NCBI GenBank assembly: GCA_018902385.1
Contig: JABSSW010000064.1
Coordinates: 162,888 to 226,887, forward strand
Origin: Physcia stellaris
Lineage: Eukaryota > Ascomycota > Lecanoromycetes > Caliciales > Physciaceae
Length of the DNA: 64,000 bases
Reading direction: 5' to 3'
Below, in pieces: positions 10,439 to 21,376 of this stretch. Position numbers and translations under genes: made by a program. Positions within the stretch are counted from its first letter, which is position 1. Every line of letters starts with the position of its first letter. The notes under the pieces are model-generated. The model searched no databases, had not been told where the DNA came from, and saw nothing but the letters and a program-made list of their open reading frames with translations.

Positions 10439-12529
10439 CTAAATTTCACGGTAGTCTGTTGGTCGATTAAGATTGCGTCGACCTTGGTGCCGATGCGGAT
10501 TAACTGGCTTTCGGAAATAGGCGCTATCCTCATCATTCGTGTTTTGGCCATTGAAGTGGTTTCGTTGCTGGTTTGGAAATTGACCCCTCCCGTGTCCGTT
10601 GCTACTTGTGCCATTCATCCCACTTACACCGTTGGGCATGGCCATATTCTGCTGGTTGTACCCTGCTGTGGAGTACATTGCATTCTGGAAACTTGGACCT
10701 GACATACTCAAGGGTTGTTGAGAGTAATTGTGTGTCCACAAGTTATTCCAACCACCACCGGCACCGTTCAAGTAAGCAGTGCTGTCCATCATTGCTGGAT
10801 TGAACAGGCCAGAATTTATCTGCATTGGCATTCCCATATAACCGTTCATGGTAGGGAAGGTCATAGCGTTCAGACCCTGAGGCATCAGATAGTTACTGGT
10901 GCTAAAGGCCATTCCTGAACTATGCGACATGCTGGAGGAGATCTCTGCCTTTGAACCACCGGGCACTGCCTGTTCATTACCATCGTTGAAGGACTGCTTT
11001 GCCATTAATGCAGCTGGAGGGCCAGGAGGCGTACGCTCGTTCTTCAATTGGAGCTCAGCCGGTCTCTTCTTGCTTTGGTCCCCTCCATTCATTCCTGGAA
11101 TAGGCGTTGTTGCCTTAGGCATCTTGATTTCTCCTTGTGATTTTCTCAAATCTGGCGAGCCGGTCTCTGTCCGTTCTTTCTTGATCTCAATTTCCTGTAA
11201 TTTGGTTAGACCTTTTGAATCTTCTTTGCCGGATTGTACAGGAGCCTCTGCTTTTTCGTACTCTCGAATCTTGGCTAAAGTCTCTTCATCGGGTAGTAAG
11301 TTATCAATCAGTATATTTTCAGTAGAACATGAAGGGCAAGTCAAGTCGTTTTCAAGTAATGAGTTGGTAATGCATTCGTTGCAGTACGTCGTCTGGCAGC
11401 ACGGTGTTAGGGTTGGATCTACAAAGAGGCGATTGTCGATGGAGCACTCAAGGCCTCTTTCTTGTAATTCTCTGCTACCGCGAGCAGCGGCCTCTTGAGC
11501 TGCTGCAGATACTTTGGCTTTTGCCTGAAACTGATCCCAAGATGCTTTGTCCGGTTCTGCTACTACCCACTCACCGTCCGCCGTTATCATGACCCCAGTC
11601 GGCTGCTTTGTATCGTCCACTGTACCATCATTTGCCATTGCTGTCGGTTTATCGACAGTTTTGAGGAATGACTTTGGAATGCCAGTGGTACGCTTGATAC
11701 GCGGACGCTTATCCCATTCAGGATCATTGTTCGTAGGGCATGCATGGATATAGTGACCTAATCGGAAATGTTAATAATTAAGCTGTAAGGCTGTCCAATG
11801 TTATTACTATACCTTTCTCACCACATCGGTAACATATGTATCCCGGGGGAAGCGGCTTGTCCAGCACGTTTGCATTCTTCCCTTGATTAGGGGGACCACG
11901 AAAGACCGGAGTGGCACTGCGCACTAGTTAATAAACAAGATGTTTGCCTGCGCTTGGAGAGAACCGGTGTGCAAGTCATCCCCCCAAAATTCCGTGGAGT
12001 CTACTTACTTGGCCATTGCTTGCTGTTGCTGGGCCCATTGGTCCGCACCCTGTTGAAACATCGCAGCAATCCTCTGCTCCTCCGTTTGCGCACCGTTTAC
12101 TTCTGACGGTTGTTGAATGCCATTGGTAGGCTTTACTTGGGTAAGGGATTTCAGAGTGGTGGCTTCGGATCTCTGGAAGCTTCTGGCATTCTGAGGCATT
12201 TTTCCAGACATGTATCTCGCTGCTCCTCCTCTACCGGACTTGACGGCCGGCAGCCTCCTCGCTATAACAGTTGTCGATCGGGGCACGATGGCTGTGTCGT
12301 CATCATATTCTGTCCTGGATTAGTTGATGATAATTACCGACTGAATTCGGTACCAACCTTCATTGGTGTCCTCGGCGCTTATTACAAGCTCAAAGTCGCT
12401 TCCATCACCGAGCTTGTTGGCGATAATGATGTCTCTCTTCAACTCGAAGACTGAAATTCCTGTCCCATCAAAGGTAATCCTAGAAGGTTCCTTCTGGGAC
12501 TTGAAGCGGAAAAAAACGGAGGAAGACAT
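10439..12529 (-). CDS. MPE1: Mpe1/RBBP6-type cleavage and polyadenylation factor subunit (DWNN, zinc knuckle, RING/U-box)
   Basis: Complement of exons 12358-12529, 12009-12309, 11813-11916 and 10439-11757; total 1896 nt, 631 aa. The first exon begins MSSSVFFRFKSQKEPSRI and continues through FELKRDIIIANKL, the ubiquitin-like DWNN domain. Intron 1 joins NE to EYDDDTAIVPRSTTVIARR. The CCHC zinc knuckle (CYRCGEKGHYIHAC) is split by intron 3. A RING/U-box follows at about residues 290-335 (LECSIDNRLFVDPTLTPCC, YCNECI, CPSC). The last 250 residues are low-complexity, rich in Asn, Met, Gly and Gln. Mpe1 is a core subunit of the yeast CPF complex and helps recognise the poly(A) site during mRNA 3' end formation in the nucleus. 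Large open frames on the plus strand across exon 4 are shadows. Confidence 0.9.
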
Positions 12530-13513
12530 GAATGTCAGGGGGGTGAGGTCAGGATGATCTCAAGGACTCCGTATGTTTGCACTTTAGGTCAAATACTCGT
12601 TGCGGAACTGAATAGGAGGCGGACTCCGTAAAACACCAGGATCGTTCGACCTTGGGGATTCAGCTCGACGACAAGGAGTGAGTCAGTGAACAGCGTTCGT
12701 GGTTTGTTCTAGCACAAATCGTAGTCTTGTATTTCTATGCCAAGCAGCACAATCGAAAGAACTGGAGTACAGTCTCGTTACAAAAAAACATCATCTGTTT
12801 GTTGATAGTACAGAAAAATAATTGTGAAGAAGTACGGTATATCCAGCGTAGGCAGACAACCACCAGAAGAAGTACCAGGCAAACAAGCAATTTCCAGCAA
12901 CCGCCTTGACACTTGCCAGTCCTTCTTTGTAGACTACTGAAACTAACGCAGCGACCGAGTAGTCGACGGATACAGCACGATCGCGACGTGTGAAGCGGGT
13001 TTGACAGGTCTGATGACGAGTAACAATCAGGCTGACGCAAAATGACCACACAGCGTCAAAGAAGGCTAGAAGAATGACGCAGGTTAATGTCTGCACGCAG
13101 GCGATGATGAATGCGCAGTGTGTTTCGAGAAGTACAAATTGCTTGGATGTTGACTGGGCTGTCGAAGTTGAGTAGGATGAGTGATAAAAGATGGACGGAA
13201 GTTGGAGCTGGAAGGGCGGCGAGGGCGGTTTGGTTTGGAAGCCTTTATCCCCTTTTTAGCGTCGTTCCTTACTAAGCGCCTTTGTCACATGCCAACTCTG
13301 TTCTCAATACGTAGGTTAGTAATGTAGATTAGGTAAGGTAACTGAAGCCATCTTTCAATAATACGCAATACCGCCGTTACGCATCTATCAATTTCATAGC
13401 GATTTACAAAATAGTATGAGAAGGCATGGCGAATCCGAGACAGATTTCGGTCACGAGCTTTCAGTTTGTAGAAATTGATAAACCTCGCTGAACACACCGA
13501 CCAACCAGCACTT
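12530..13513. other. Intergenic, MPE1 promoter and unresolved DNA
   Basis: Nearly 1 kb. A minus-strand open frame (12791-13096 and upstream) encodes hydrophobic segments but has no ATG in frame and no acceptable upstream exon, so no gene is called. Two AAGGTA-type motifs lie near 13331. Confidence 0.4.
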
Positions 13514-15307
13514 CTATAATTTCTTTTCAAAAGGCCGCACTAGGAAGCCGTCACTGGCCAAGTGATCTTTGACCTCTTTGACGGTATATTCACCACGATG
13601 GAACTATATGTCAAATCAGCAACTGCACACGCATGCATGGGGTTCACCAACCATGCCTGCTCCCAGCGCAGCATCTGTGCTGGTGTGCCGAAAGACGTCT
13701 ACGAAATGATTTGGGACACCAGCGCCACTCGATGCAACGACAGGGATTTTGACAGCTTTCTTGACATCCTCAATAAGCTCCAGATCGAAGCCACTGCTGC
13801 TGCCGTCTTTATCGATGCAATTCAAAAGGATCTCCCCAGCCCCCAGTGCCTCGACCGCTGTCACGAGTTGACGAACATCGAGGTCCCGACCTTCTCGTCC
13901 TCCTTTCGTTGTGCACTGATACCAACAGTACTGTTCGCCCATAGGCCCGGCATGTCTCGTCTTCAAGGTGTGATGGGTGGTTTCTTTCGGTGATTTGACA
14001 TGAATACGTCGAGGATCAACGCTGATTACAACCGCTTGGTTGCCGTATGCTGCGGAGATTTTTTCGATGGCTGACTCTCCGGAGGCTTTGCCGTCATTTT
14101 GGTAGTATGCCTCCGCCACAGCAACGGCGTCTGAGCCTATGCTGACTTTGTCTGCTCCAGATTTGAAATATAAAGTGGCAACCTGAAGAGCAGGCACCTT
14201 CGTACCGTCGGCGTCGATAACGTCACGTATCCCACCACCTACTGTGAGTGGTACAAAGACATTCATCGAGGTCTGGCGTAGGACTTCCAGCATAGGAAGA
14301 TCAGCCAAAGGGCAATTTCGGAAGGAGGTAATATTCAGAAAAATAATCTCGTCAGCGCCTTGTTCATAGTACTTCCTTGCCATCTCGACTGGTTTTCCTA
14401 GATTTCTCACTTCACCTTGAGCAGCGTTGGTGCTCTTTTCTCGCACCTCATATTGATCGCCCTTGGTGACGACAAGATCATCTTGGTCATTCGTACGCAC
14501 GTCCAAACAGGCAATTATTCTACGGGTGAGCCCTTGATCTGCGAAACTTTGAGTAGATTCACCTGAGGGGCTCCAGATGGCACCATCCAAAAAGGCTTTA
14601 AGGACTCTTAGACCGGCGACTCCACTTTTCTCGGGGTGGAACTGTGTAGCCAAGACCTTACCTCGTCCAACAGCGCCCACGAACGTCTCGTGGCCATATC
14701 GAGCGGTTGCGACTGTCCAGCCATTTGACTCAAGACAACCTTCTTTGTATGGAACAGCGTATGAATGAACGTAGTAGTACTTGCTGGAACTTCTAAGCCC
14801 GTAAAAATCTTTTGTTTCGTTATCGCTCGATTTTGCGACAGCCGCTGAATTCCAACCGATATGAGGTACACTCTTATCCGAATCACTGAATCTTGTCAGG
14901 TGACCCGGAATGACACCGAGACCTGGAACAGCTGGGTTTTCAGCAGATCCTTGGAAAAGAGCCTGCAAACCCACGCAGATGCCCATGAATGGTTTGCCCG
15001 ATTCAATGTGCTTGCGAACGGGTTGGACATATCCATCCTGGGAGAACTGTGTAAGACAATGACCAAAATGACCTACTCCAGGCAATATCAGGCGCTATAG
15101 ATGAACATTTTCAGCCGCTTCCGATGTAGTCAAATCACCGTGTTTTGATGCGAGGACAATGTTAGACTGCGGAGCGTCACCTACCTCGGCATTTTCAATA
15201 TCTATAGGGTCTTTTATCCATTCTATCGTGTAGCCAACCTTCTCGATAGCATTGACAAGAGAGCGCACATTACCAGCAACATAGTCGAGGAGGTGCACTG
15301 TAGGCAT
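13514..15307 (-). CDS. HIS7: Imidazole glycerol phosphate synthase, fused glutaminase-cyclase (HisH-HisF)
   Basis: Complement of exons 15185-15307, 13652-15094 and 13514-13603; total 1656 nt, 551 aa, the length expected for fungal His7. The N-terminal HisH part shows [25 protein letters not shown], the nucleophile Cys in [10 protein letters not shown] and the His/Glu pair in TQFHPEKSG. The HisF barrel follows with [29 protein letters not shown] and LNCIDKDGS. The last intron (48 nt) separates DAALGAGM from FHRGEYTV. The enzyme takes glutamine-derived ammonia to convert PRFAR into imidazole glycerol phosphate and AICAR, step 5 of histidine synthesis and a link to purine synthesis. DCD1 lies 186 nt upstream in the same orientation. 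No perfect TGACTC general-control site is seen in that short upstream region. Confidence 0.95.
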
Positions 15308-15384
15308 GGCCTTTTCAGTGCACCTGAAACGCACAGTCTCTCAGAACTATCAGGAATCGATAGTACTTAAAAAGGTACGTATGA

Positions 15385-15398
15385 GTACCTTAAGGTAG
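15385..15398. promoter_or_regulatory. Palindromic GTACCTTAAGGTAG motif upstream of HIS7
   Basis: The core TACCTTAAGGTA is a perfect 12-base palindrome about 80 bases upstream of the HIS7 start. A related motif sits in the DCD1/ATG7 promoter at 17049-17059. Function is not known. Confidence 0.3.
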
Positions 15399-15493
15399 GT
15401 AGAGTAGCCGATACCTTTCAGTGGTAAAAATTAAGCCGCTAGTAATAAAATAGCGGAATCCGTCCGCTTCAGATGGGTCGAACAACTTAAAAG

Positions 15494-16902
15494 TCAGGCC
15501 TTATGAATGCCTTTGATAATTCCACGATATGGAACGGTGGACCCTGTATGCAATGTTTCACCGTAGTTCAGATTAATCAAGCCCTTTTCTGGCTGCTCAA
15601 ATAGTCAGTGTCCGTCATTTCCAATTCGATACGACAGTAAGGAAAACATACCGGAGAAAATTGACGGAAATTTACTCCACCCTCGGAGAAAACAGCTTCA
15701 GTCTATCAAATGTCAAGAAAAGTCGGCAACAATTGTAATGAGCAGCCGCCTTACTTGTTCATCCATACCGTAGCGTTGAGAGAACACTACTTCCGAGATG
15801 CCGACTTGGGTGATTTTGACACTGCAAGTCAAGCAAGGACACCTATCGCTTCGTCAGTTTCTGCGGAAGAATCAATTGCACAGAGCATACGTGTCGCAAT
15901 ACAGAGTGGATCCTTCTCGGATCCTTTCCCTGCCTGCTTCCAACAAAGCATTCTCTTCTGCATGGAGGCAGAGACAGGTTGAGAGGTCTATTCCAGCCTT
16001 CTGCCCGCTGTTACACCGGGGACCTTCGGTCTGTCAGCGCATGCTAGAGCAACTCCATAGTCAACTGCACTCACAGCCTCCTTCATTGCAGTTCCTGAGA
16101 TTCCGAGGGGTTCCGTTATAGCCGGTGCTGATCACTCGCTTCTCACGGACAAGAACACAGCCAACTCGTCGTTTCATACAATTACTCCTCTGCGCGGCTA
16201 GTGAGGCCAATTGCATGAAATATTGGTCCCAATTGGGACGCAATCTCTGATCATTGGTCAGATCCAGGCCATCTAAGGCTTGATGCAGGTACGTGATCGA
16301 GGATCCTCCATTGACGAGACGGATCTCTGCCTGATCAATCAGCGCTGCGAAGCCACTCTCAAGGTCATATAGGTGAGCATCGTTCTCGACTACGAAATCC
16401 TCAAGAGTCGGGGGATCATGGTTTCGCTTGAGACACCTAGAAAAGAGGGCTTGTCAGGCAATCTGACTGAGGGTCATATCCGCGTCCAACTTGCCGGTCC
16501 TTCAAGCGATGCCATCGGGTGCTCATGGGGGCGTCGACGCTGATCAATATGAAAAACGGTCGTCTCAAAAGCTGCTTGAGGACATGTTCGTCCCAGATGT
16601 CTGTCGTGACCCAGCGTTCCTTCCACCTTTCTGTCACAAAATCAATTAATGAGCCAATGGTTAAGAATGTCGTTCTCCTAATCTCATTGATGCGTTGCTG
16701 ATGTTCAGGTGCAAGTGGGGTTTCCCCATCTTCACCGAGTGTATCTTTGTTGACGTTATTGAGATGCAGAGCGACGAAACCGTGGTTGGTTATCAAATAA
16801 TCAGCTACAGAGTGCTTTCCGGAGCATATCCCTAGAGTTCGAGATTAGCGACGTTGCCGGTTTCCAGACAACGCTCTGACCTCCGCATAACCCAATAAGC
16901 AT
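15494..16902 (-). CDS. DCD1: Deoxycytidylate (dCMP) deaminase
   Basis: Complement of seven exons: 16881-16902, 16495-16831, 16075-16436, 15891-16023, 15755-15842, 15652-15702, 15494-15592. They total 1092 nt, 363 aa, all in frame. The 22-nt first exon plus exon 2 makes MLIGLCGGICSGKHSVADYL, a P-loop-like N-terminus typical of fungal Dcd1. The deaminase domain starts at RPNWDQYFMQLASLAA, with RRVGCVLV, STGYNGTPR, NEGGCPRC, the catalytic CLHAEENAL (zinc His and proton-shuttle Glu) and the zinc pair in CPCLTC. The enzyme deaminates dCMP to dUMP, feeding dTMP synthesis. Intron 2 (16437-16494) needs a GC-AG splice (GCAAGT donor) to keep the LKDRCLKRNHDPPTLE stretch. The last exon is the least certain. 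Confidence 0.88.
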
Positions 16903-17233
16903 ATTGATGGTTGCTGGGTTTGTTTAACATTCGCTTTCGCGATATAGCGCGTGACAGTGACACTTGAGAGCTAATTGACGAGATTAGCGTTGTGGTTTCT
17001 ACCTTATTAACTCGCTCGTGGGACCAGTGATTACTACGAGTACTGTAATACCTTAAGGTGGTGCTGACTAACGGAATATTGATACCCCCTGGCTTGAACC
17101 CTTGGCCCACACGTGCGCTAATCACGTCTCGTGCATAAGTGATCATCTCCAGCTGTGTCTCAAGATCAGGGACGTACTTAGGGCAGCTATTCCGTATCAT
17201 TGTCATTCATTCAATCTATTCGCGATACGCAAG
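16903..17233. promoter_or_regulatory. Shared divergent promoter region, DCD1 / ATG7
   Basis: 331 bases between the two start codons. It contains the palindrome TACCTTAAGGT at 17049-17059, close to the middle. No other element is clear. Confidence 0.45.
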
Positions 17234-19700
17234 ATGTTAAAGTTTGCCACCTTCGCATCCGACATCGACCTGCCTTTCTATACCTCGCTTGCTTCACACA
17301 AAATCAATCATGACAAGCTCGACGACTCTGCCCGGCGACTGCTGGGGCTCTACGAGATACGACCTTCAGAGGCGGCTGAAGCTTCCTGTCGGTTGCAGCT
17401 TCACGGTAATGCCCTAACCGCTGATTCGTACGTTGTCTGATTACGCTCCGCCCCTTTCTAAATGCCGAGCTAATAGGACACCTTCAGAGTATCTGCGGGC
17501 TACTACCGCGCGGAAGGAATGATTAAAAACGTCAATACTATCGAGGAGTATAGAAGCATTGACAAGGCCATGATCCTGAATCAAGCGGCACGCACTGTGA
17601 GCGCTCTGCTTTCTGTTTCCGTAGATTCGAACCGGCAGTTTACCTTTTGTCTGTAGATATGGGATGCGATTGAAGATGGCACCATATACTCTTGCCCCTC
17701 CCTACTGGTCTCCTTCACGATGATCTGCTTTGCAGATCTGAAGAAATACAAGTTTACGTACCTGTTCGCCTTCCCCGCTCTCCATTCAGAACCTCCCTGG
17801 AAGGTCGTCTCTCAGGCAGCTCCAGCAGCAGCTTCCCAAGGCCACTTTCTTTCAGAGAACGCAGGTGCGCCTCTAACAGGCACAGAAACCACGGCTCTCG
17901 TGGACGCTGTACAGACTTGGCGGTATGGTGTAGATGCAAGACAGTACGGGTTCTTCCTAGCCAAGAAAAGCCATCGTGGCCCCTATTCGGACGGCGATGA
18001 TGTGCCCGCTCCTAGACCGACGACACCACGTAGCCAGGCAGGATCTCTCGACTACGACTGGGTCATCGGCTCACTTGCAAGCTACGAAGCTGGGTTCTTC
18101 CAAGGTATTGCGCCTGAAGACCAATATGTATGTTTCGCAGACCCATCAAATTACGAGTTACACCCAGGGTGGATGTTGAGGAATCTACTAGTTCTGGTAA
18201 GCAAGAGATGGAAGCTGGAAAGAGTTCAAATACTGTGCTATAGAGATATACCTACGCAACGGCACGAAGCCCGGAGCGTGGTGTTGCAATTGGAATTAGG
18301 AGAATCAAACCAGTCCACAGCGGCCTCAGAGATAATTCCAAAAGCGACAGGCTGGGAGCGTAGCGGTACTGGCAAGGTTATGAGCAAAGTAGCGAATTTG
18401 GGTGAATATATGGACCCTCAGCGGTAAGACAAGACCTTTGCACCTGAAGCAGGACTTAGGGCTGATGGTTGTATAGGCTGGCTGATCAAGCGGTTGATCT
18501 CAATCTCAAGCTGATAAAATGGCGAATTGCACCAACGCTTGATTTAGACAAGATCAAGACTACTAGGTGCCTCCTGCTTGGAGCGGGGACGCTGGGTAGC
18601 TATGTTGCCCGAAACCTAATGGTAAGTAGCTGTTCTTGTATGATCAGCATCAGATTCGCATTTTGATCAAGCACAGGGCTGGGGAGTCCGAAAGATCACA
18701 TTCGTGGACAATTCTACAGTTTCCTTCTCAAATCCAGTCCGTCAGCCGCTATTTACTTTCGAAGACTGCTTGGCAGGGGGCGCTAAGAAGGCGTATCGAG
18801 CGGCAGAGGCTCTGAAAGAGATATATCCAGGAGTCGACGCCACAGGCCATGTTCTATCAGTGCCCATGGCTGGTCATCCGATCGTTGACGAAGAGAGCGT
18901 TAGATCTGATTTTAGAATTCTCGAAAAACTAATTGTAGAACATGATGCCGTTTTCTTACTCATGGATACTCGTGAAAGTCGGTGGCTACCCACGGTGATG
19001 GGCAAAGCAAGTGACAAAATTGTGATGAATGCTGCCTTAGGTTTTGATACCTTCGTCGTCATGCGTCATGGTTCGAAAGATGAGGCAAACCCAGGAAAAG
19101 AGTTGGGTTGTTATTTTTGCAACGATGTTGTAGCTCCAGCTGATGTGAGTCTCGCTTTGATTTGTGCTGAGGAAGTGACTGACACTGTCTCCTCGCAGTC
19201 CATTACTGACCGAACCCTCGACCAGCAATGCACGGTGACGCGTCCAGGCGTAGCAGCTATCGCGTCAGCATTACTTGTTGAAATCTTTGTGTCGCTCATA
19301 CAGCATCCATTGGGCGCGCTCGCACCAGCTCCTACAGCTCCAATAGAAGACCGAGAAGACCATCCACTTGGCATCGTACCGCACCAGATCCGAGGTTACT
19401 TGTCAACGTTCGAAAATAAAGTAATACAAGGCACAAGCTACGACTGCTGCAGCGCATGCTCAAACAAGATTATTGATGCATACAAAGTCCAAGGGTGGGA
19501 TTTCGTCAGAAGAGCCATAAACGAAAAAGGCTATGTTGAGGAGATGAGCGGGCTTGCAGAGGTGATGTTGGTCAAATCTAGTAGCCGCGTGTTTTTCTTA
19601 CAAGCAACAGGTCCAAAAGGCAGCAGAGAAGGCGTTAACAGACATGGAATGGAGCGACGATGGCAATGAAGCAGAGGAAGGTGACGGAGAGATGATCTAG
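17234..19700 (+). CDS. ATG7: Autophagy E1-like activating enzyme Atg7
   Basis: Seven exons: 17234-17427, 17488-17596, 17657-18423, 18477-18621, 18677-19144, 19199-19561, 19611-19700; total 2136 nt, 711 aa. The N-terminal domain opens [20 protein letters not shown] and continues through [19 protein letters not shown] and [18 protein letters not shown]. The C-terminal ThiF/E1 domain has the nucleotide-binding [49 protein letters not shown] and the catalytic Cys in [14 protein letters not shown]. Zinc-type Cys pairs are seen in CYFCND and CCSACSNK. Atg7 activates Atg8 and Atg12 with ATP and passes them to Atg3 and Atg10 in the cytosol. Intron 5 keeps frame if retained and would then add 18 residues within PAD/SITDRT, just before the catalytic Cys. 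The acidic C-terminal tail is expected. Confidence 0.95.
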
Positions 19701-19897
19701 ACATGTATTTCGATGATACCCCACATCATACCAGCGATGGCGTTACACCACAAAGCTAGAGAGCAGCGAGCAGTTGGGCTAGGAGTTTCAGTAGTTCAGG
19801 ACGTCTTTCGTGACTTGAGATGACTGACTACGACAGGTGTCTGTCACGTAGAGGGTGGTGTAGGTCGACAGGTCTACTGTATATTTGGACCCCGGAA

Positions 19898-20420
19898 ATA
19901 ACCGGGGCCCGCCTCCCAAACACTCGTACCTCGGTTAGGGGCTCCACTGACATAATAATACGGCCAGACCCTGATAATATCGTTGTTTTCTTGAATATCA
20001 ACGCACACAGTGCTTATTATCAAAAAGTAATCCCATAGATCGATAAGACATGACGTAATTGCATATTATTAGCGATTTTATCATATAAATAGACTTGTTG
20101 GTGAAGTAATTATGAAATTCGTGAAACGTATTTTTGATATCGCTAAAAAATCAACCCTAATCAACCCTGAAAGTCGTTGTAATTTTCAATATTTTGCGCA
20201 ATCGAAAATCGTCCTGCAACGTTCTAAATCTATAAAACAAAAAATCGATTGTGTGAATATGAGTTATTAAAAATCGATTCATGAAATCATTTTTCGATAA
20301 TAAGCGTTGTGATTGGCTGATATTCAAGAAAACAACGATATTATCAGGGTCTGGCCGTATTATTATGTCAGTGGAGCCCCTAACCGAGGTACGAGTGTTT
20401 GGGAGGCGGGCCCCGGTTAT
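19898..20420. mobile_element. MITE-like inverted-repeat element with TA boundaries (Tc1/mariner type suspected)
   Basis: The arms 19898-20000 and 20318-20420 are perfect inverted repeats over 103 bases. Beyond them the pairing continues imperfectly (CTTATTATC is shared on both sides). Excluding the flanking TA, the element starts ACCGGGGCCCGCCTCCC and ends in its complement, 518 bases in all. The TA on each side fits a Tc1/mariner target, but TA is self-complementary, so this is weak evidence. The middle is AT-rich and codes for nothing. The arms are GC-rich and unmutated, so the copy may be young. Confidence 0.75.
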
Positions 20421-21376
20421 TGTTTACTCCTTTTCCTGGAGCTCAGCCATTACGGATGGCTCAACCACAATTCACTGAGACGGTAGATAATGCTACGTAA
20501 GTGTCTGTCTACTGGCCTTTGATTCACGCTTCCCTTCCCGGCGAGCCTCCGATCGAAAGGATAAGGTGCTGGCAAACCCAGCTCGCAAATACACGAGAGA
20601 GAAGCCTGACGTTCGTTATTCAGCTATGCTACTGGAGAGGAAGCAAAAGGTCTTGCCGACTGTAGGTCTTGCCTACTGTGCATTTTCCAAACCCAACCTA
20701 AAGCCACCTGAGTACTTCGTTAATTCCATGGTCGGTTGTGGAGCGATTCTGCCTTTAAGGCATCGCCACTGATATCCCCATTGCGACAAGACGCGGATCC
20801 GTCCTTGGTACAAAGTATATGAATATGACATGAAGAAGATATCATTCATTACTACCTTTGGTAGGGTAATCCCAGGTCTGTCAGGATATCTGAAGAACTG
20901 CACCACTTAGTGCCAGGCCATGGGATACGGTGAGCGAGTAGAGCATTGATTAGGTCCCCATACATACATGCGCAGAGTATCCATCCTCGGAATCTGTTGC
21001 CAAATTGCAATATCATCCAGGGCGCCCCACCGTAGGCTCTCCCGCTAATGGCTGCAAGCCCGCTTTCGAAAGCGCACTCTGGATGCTTGCGTTTGAAAAG
21101 GCTTTCGGGGCCCTTTTCGGGCGAGCCTTTGAGGCTGCAGTTTTGGAATAGCTGCCAGCAGTGGGAGTGTTTGCCGTATTAAGGGATGTCTTGACGATAA
21201 ATTGTTGGAGGAAGGCTGCAGGCTGCAAGCGACTCGATTATTGGCCAATCATCACTCCTTTGTAACAACTCTTTCGTAAGCTGCTTTACTCACAGGTCAA
21301 GGTGCGCGACTGAGTCCTCAAAACCTACCGAGTCTTCCTAGTTGGGATTATTGTTCCATGTAGGTTGGAACTTGAA
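20421..21376. other. Intergenic, MITE to MRM2, with a GC-rich patch
   Basis: No recognised gene. At 21013-21250 both minus-strand frames stay open through GC-rich DNA with repeated GGCTGCA words and a local palindrome GCTTTCGAAAGC; the predicted peptide (71 aa, Ala/Lys/Ser-rich) matches nothing I know. It may be a transposon remnant. Confidence 0.35.

Noticed and set aside
10899-11498. 199-codon plus-strand frame
   Set aside because: It is the shadow of MPE1 exon 4.
12791-13096. Hydrophobic minus-strand frame, possible small membrane protein
   Set aside because: There is no ATG in the frame and no credible upstream exon; it starts only at GTG.
17597-17656. GATTCGAACC in ATG7 intron 2, like a tRNA B-box
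   Set aside because: The intron is only 60 nt, and no A-box or cloverleaf can form.
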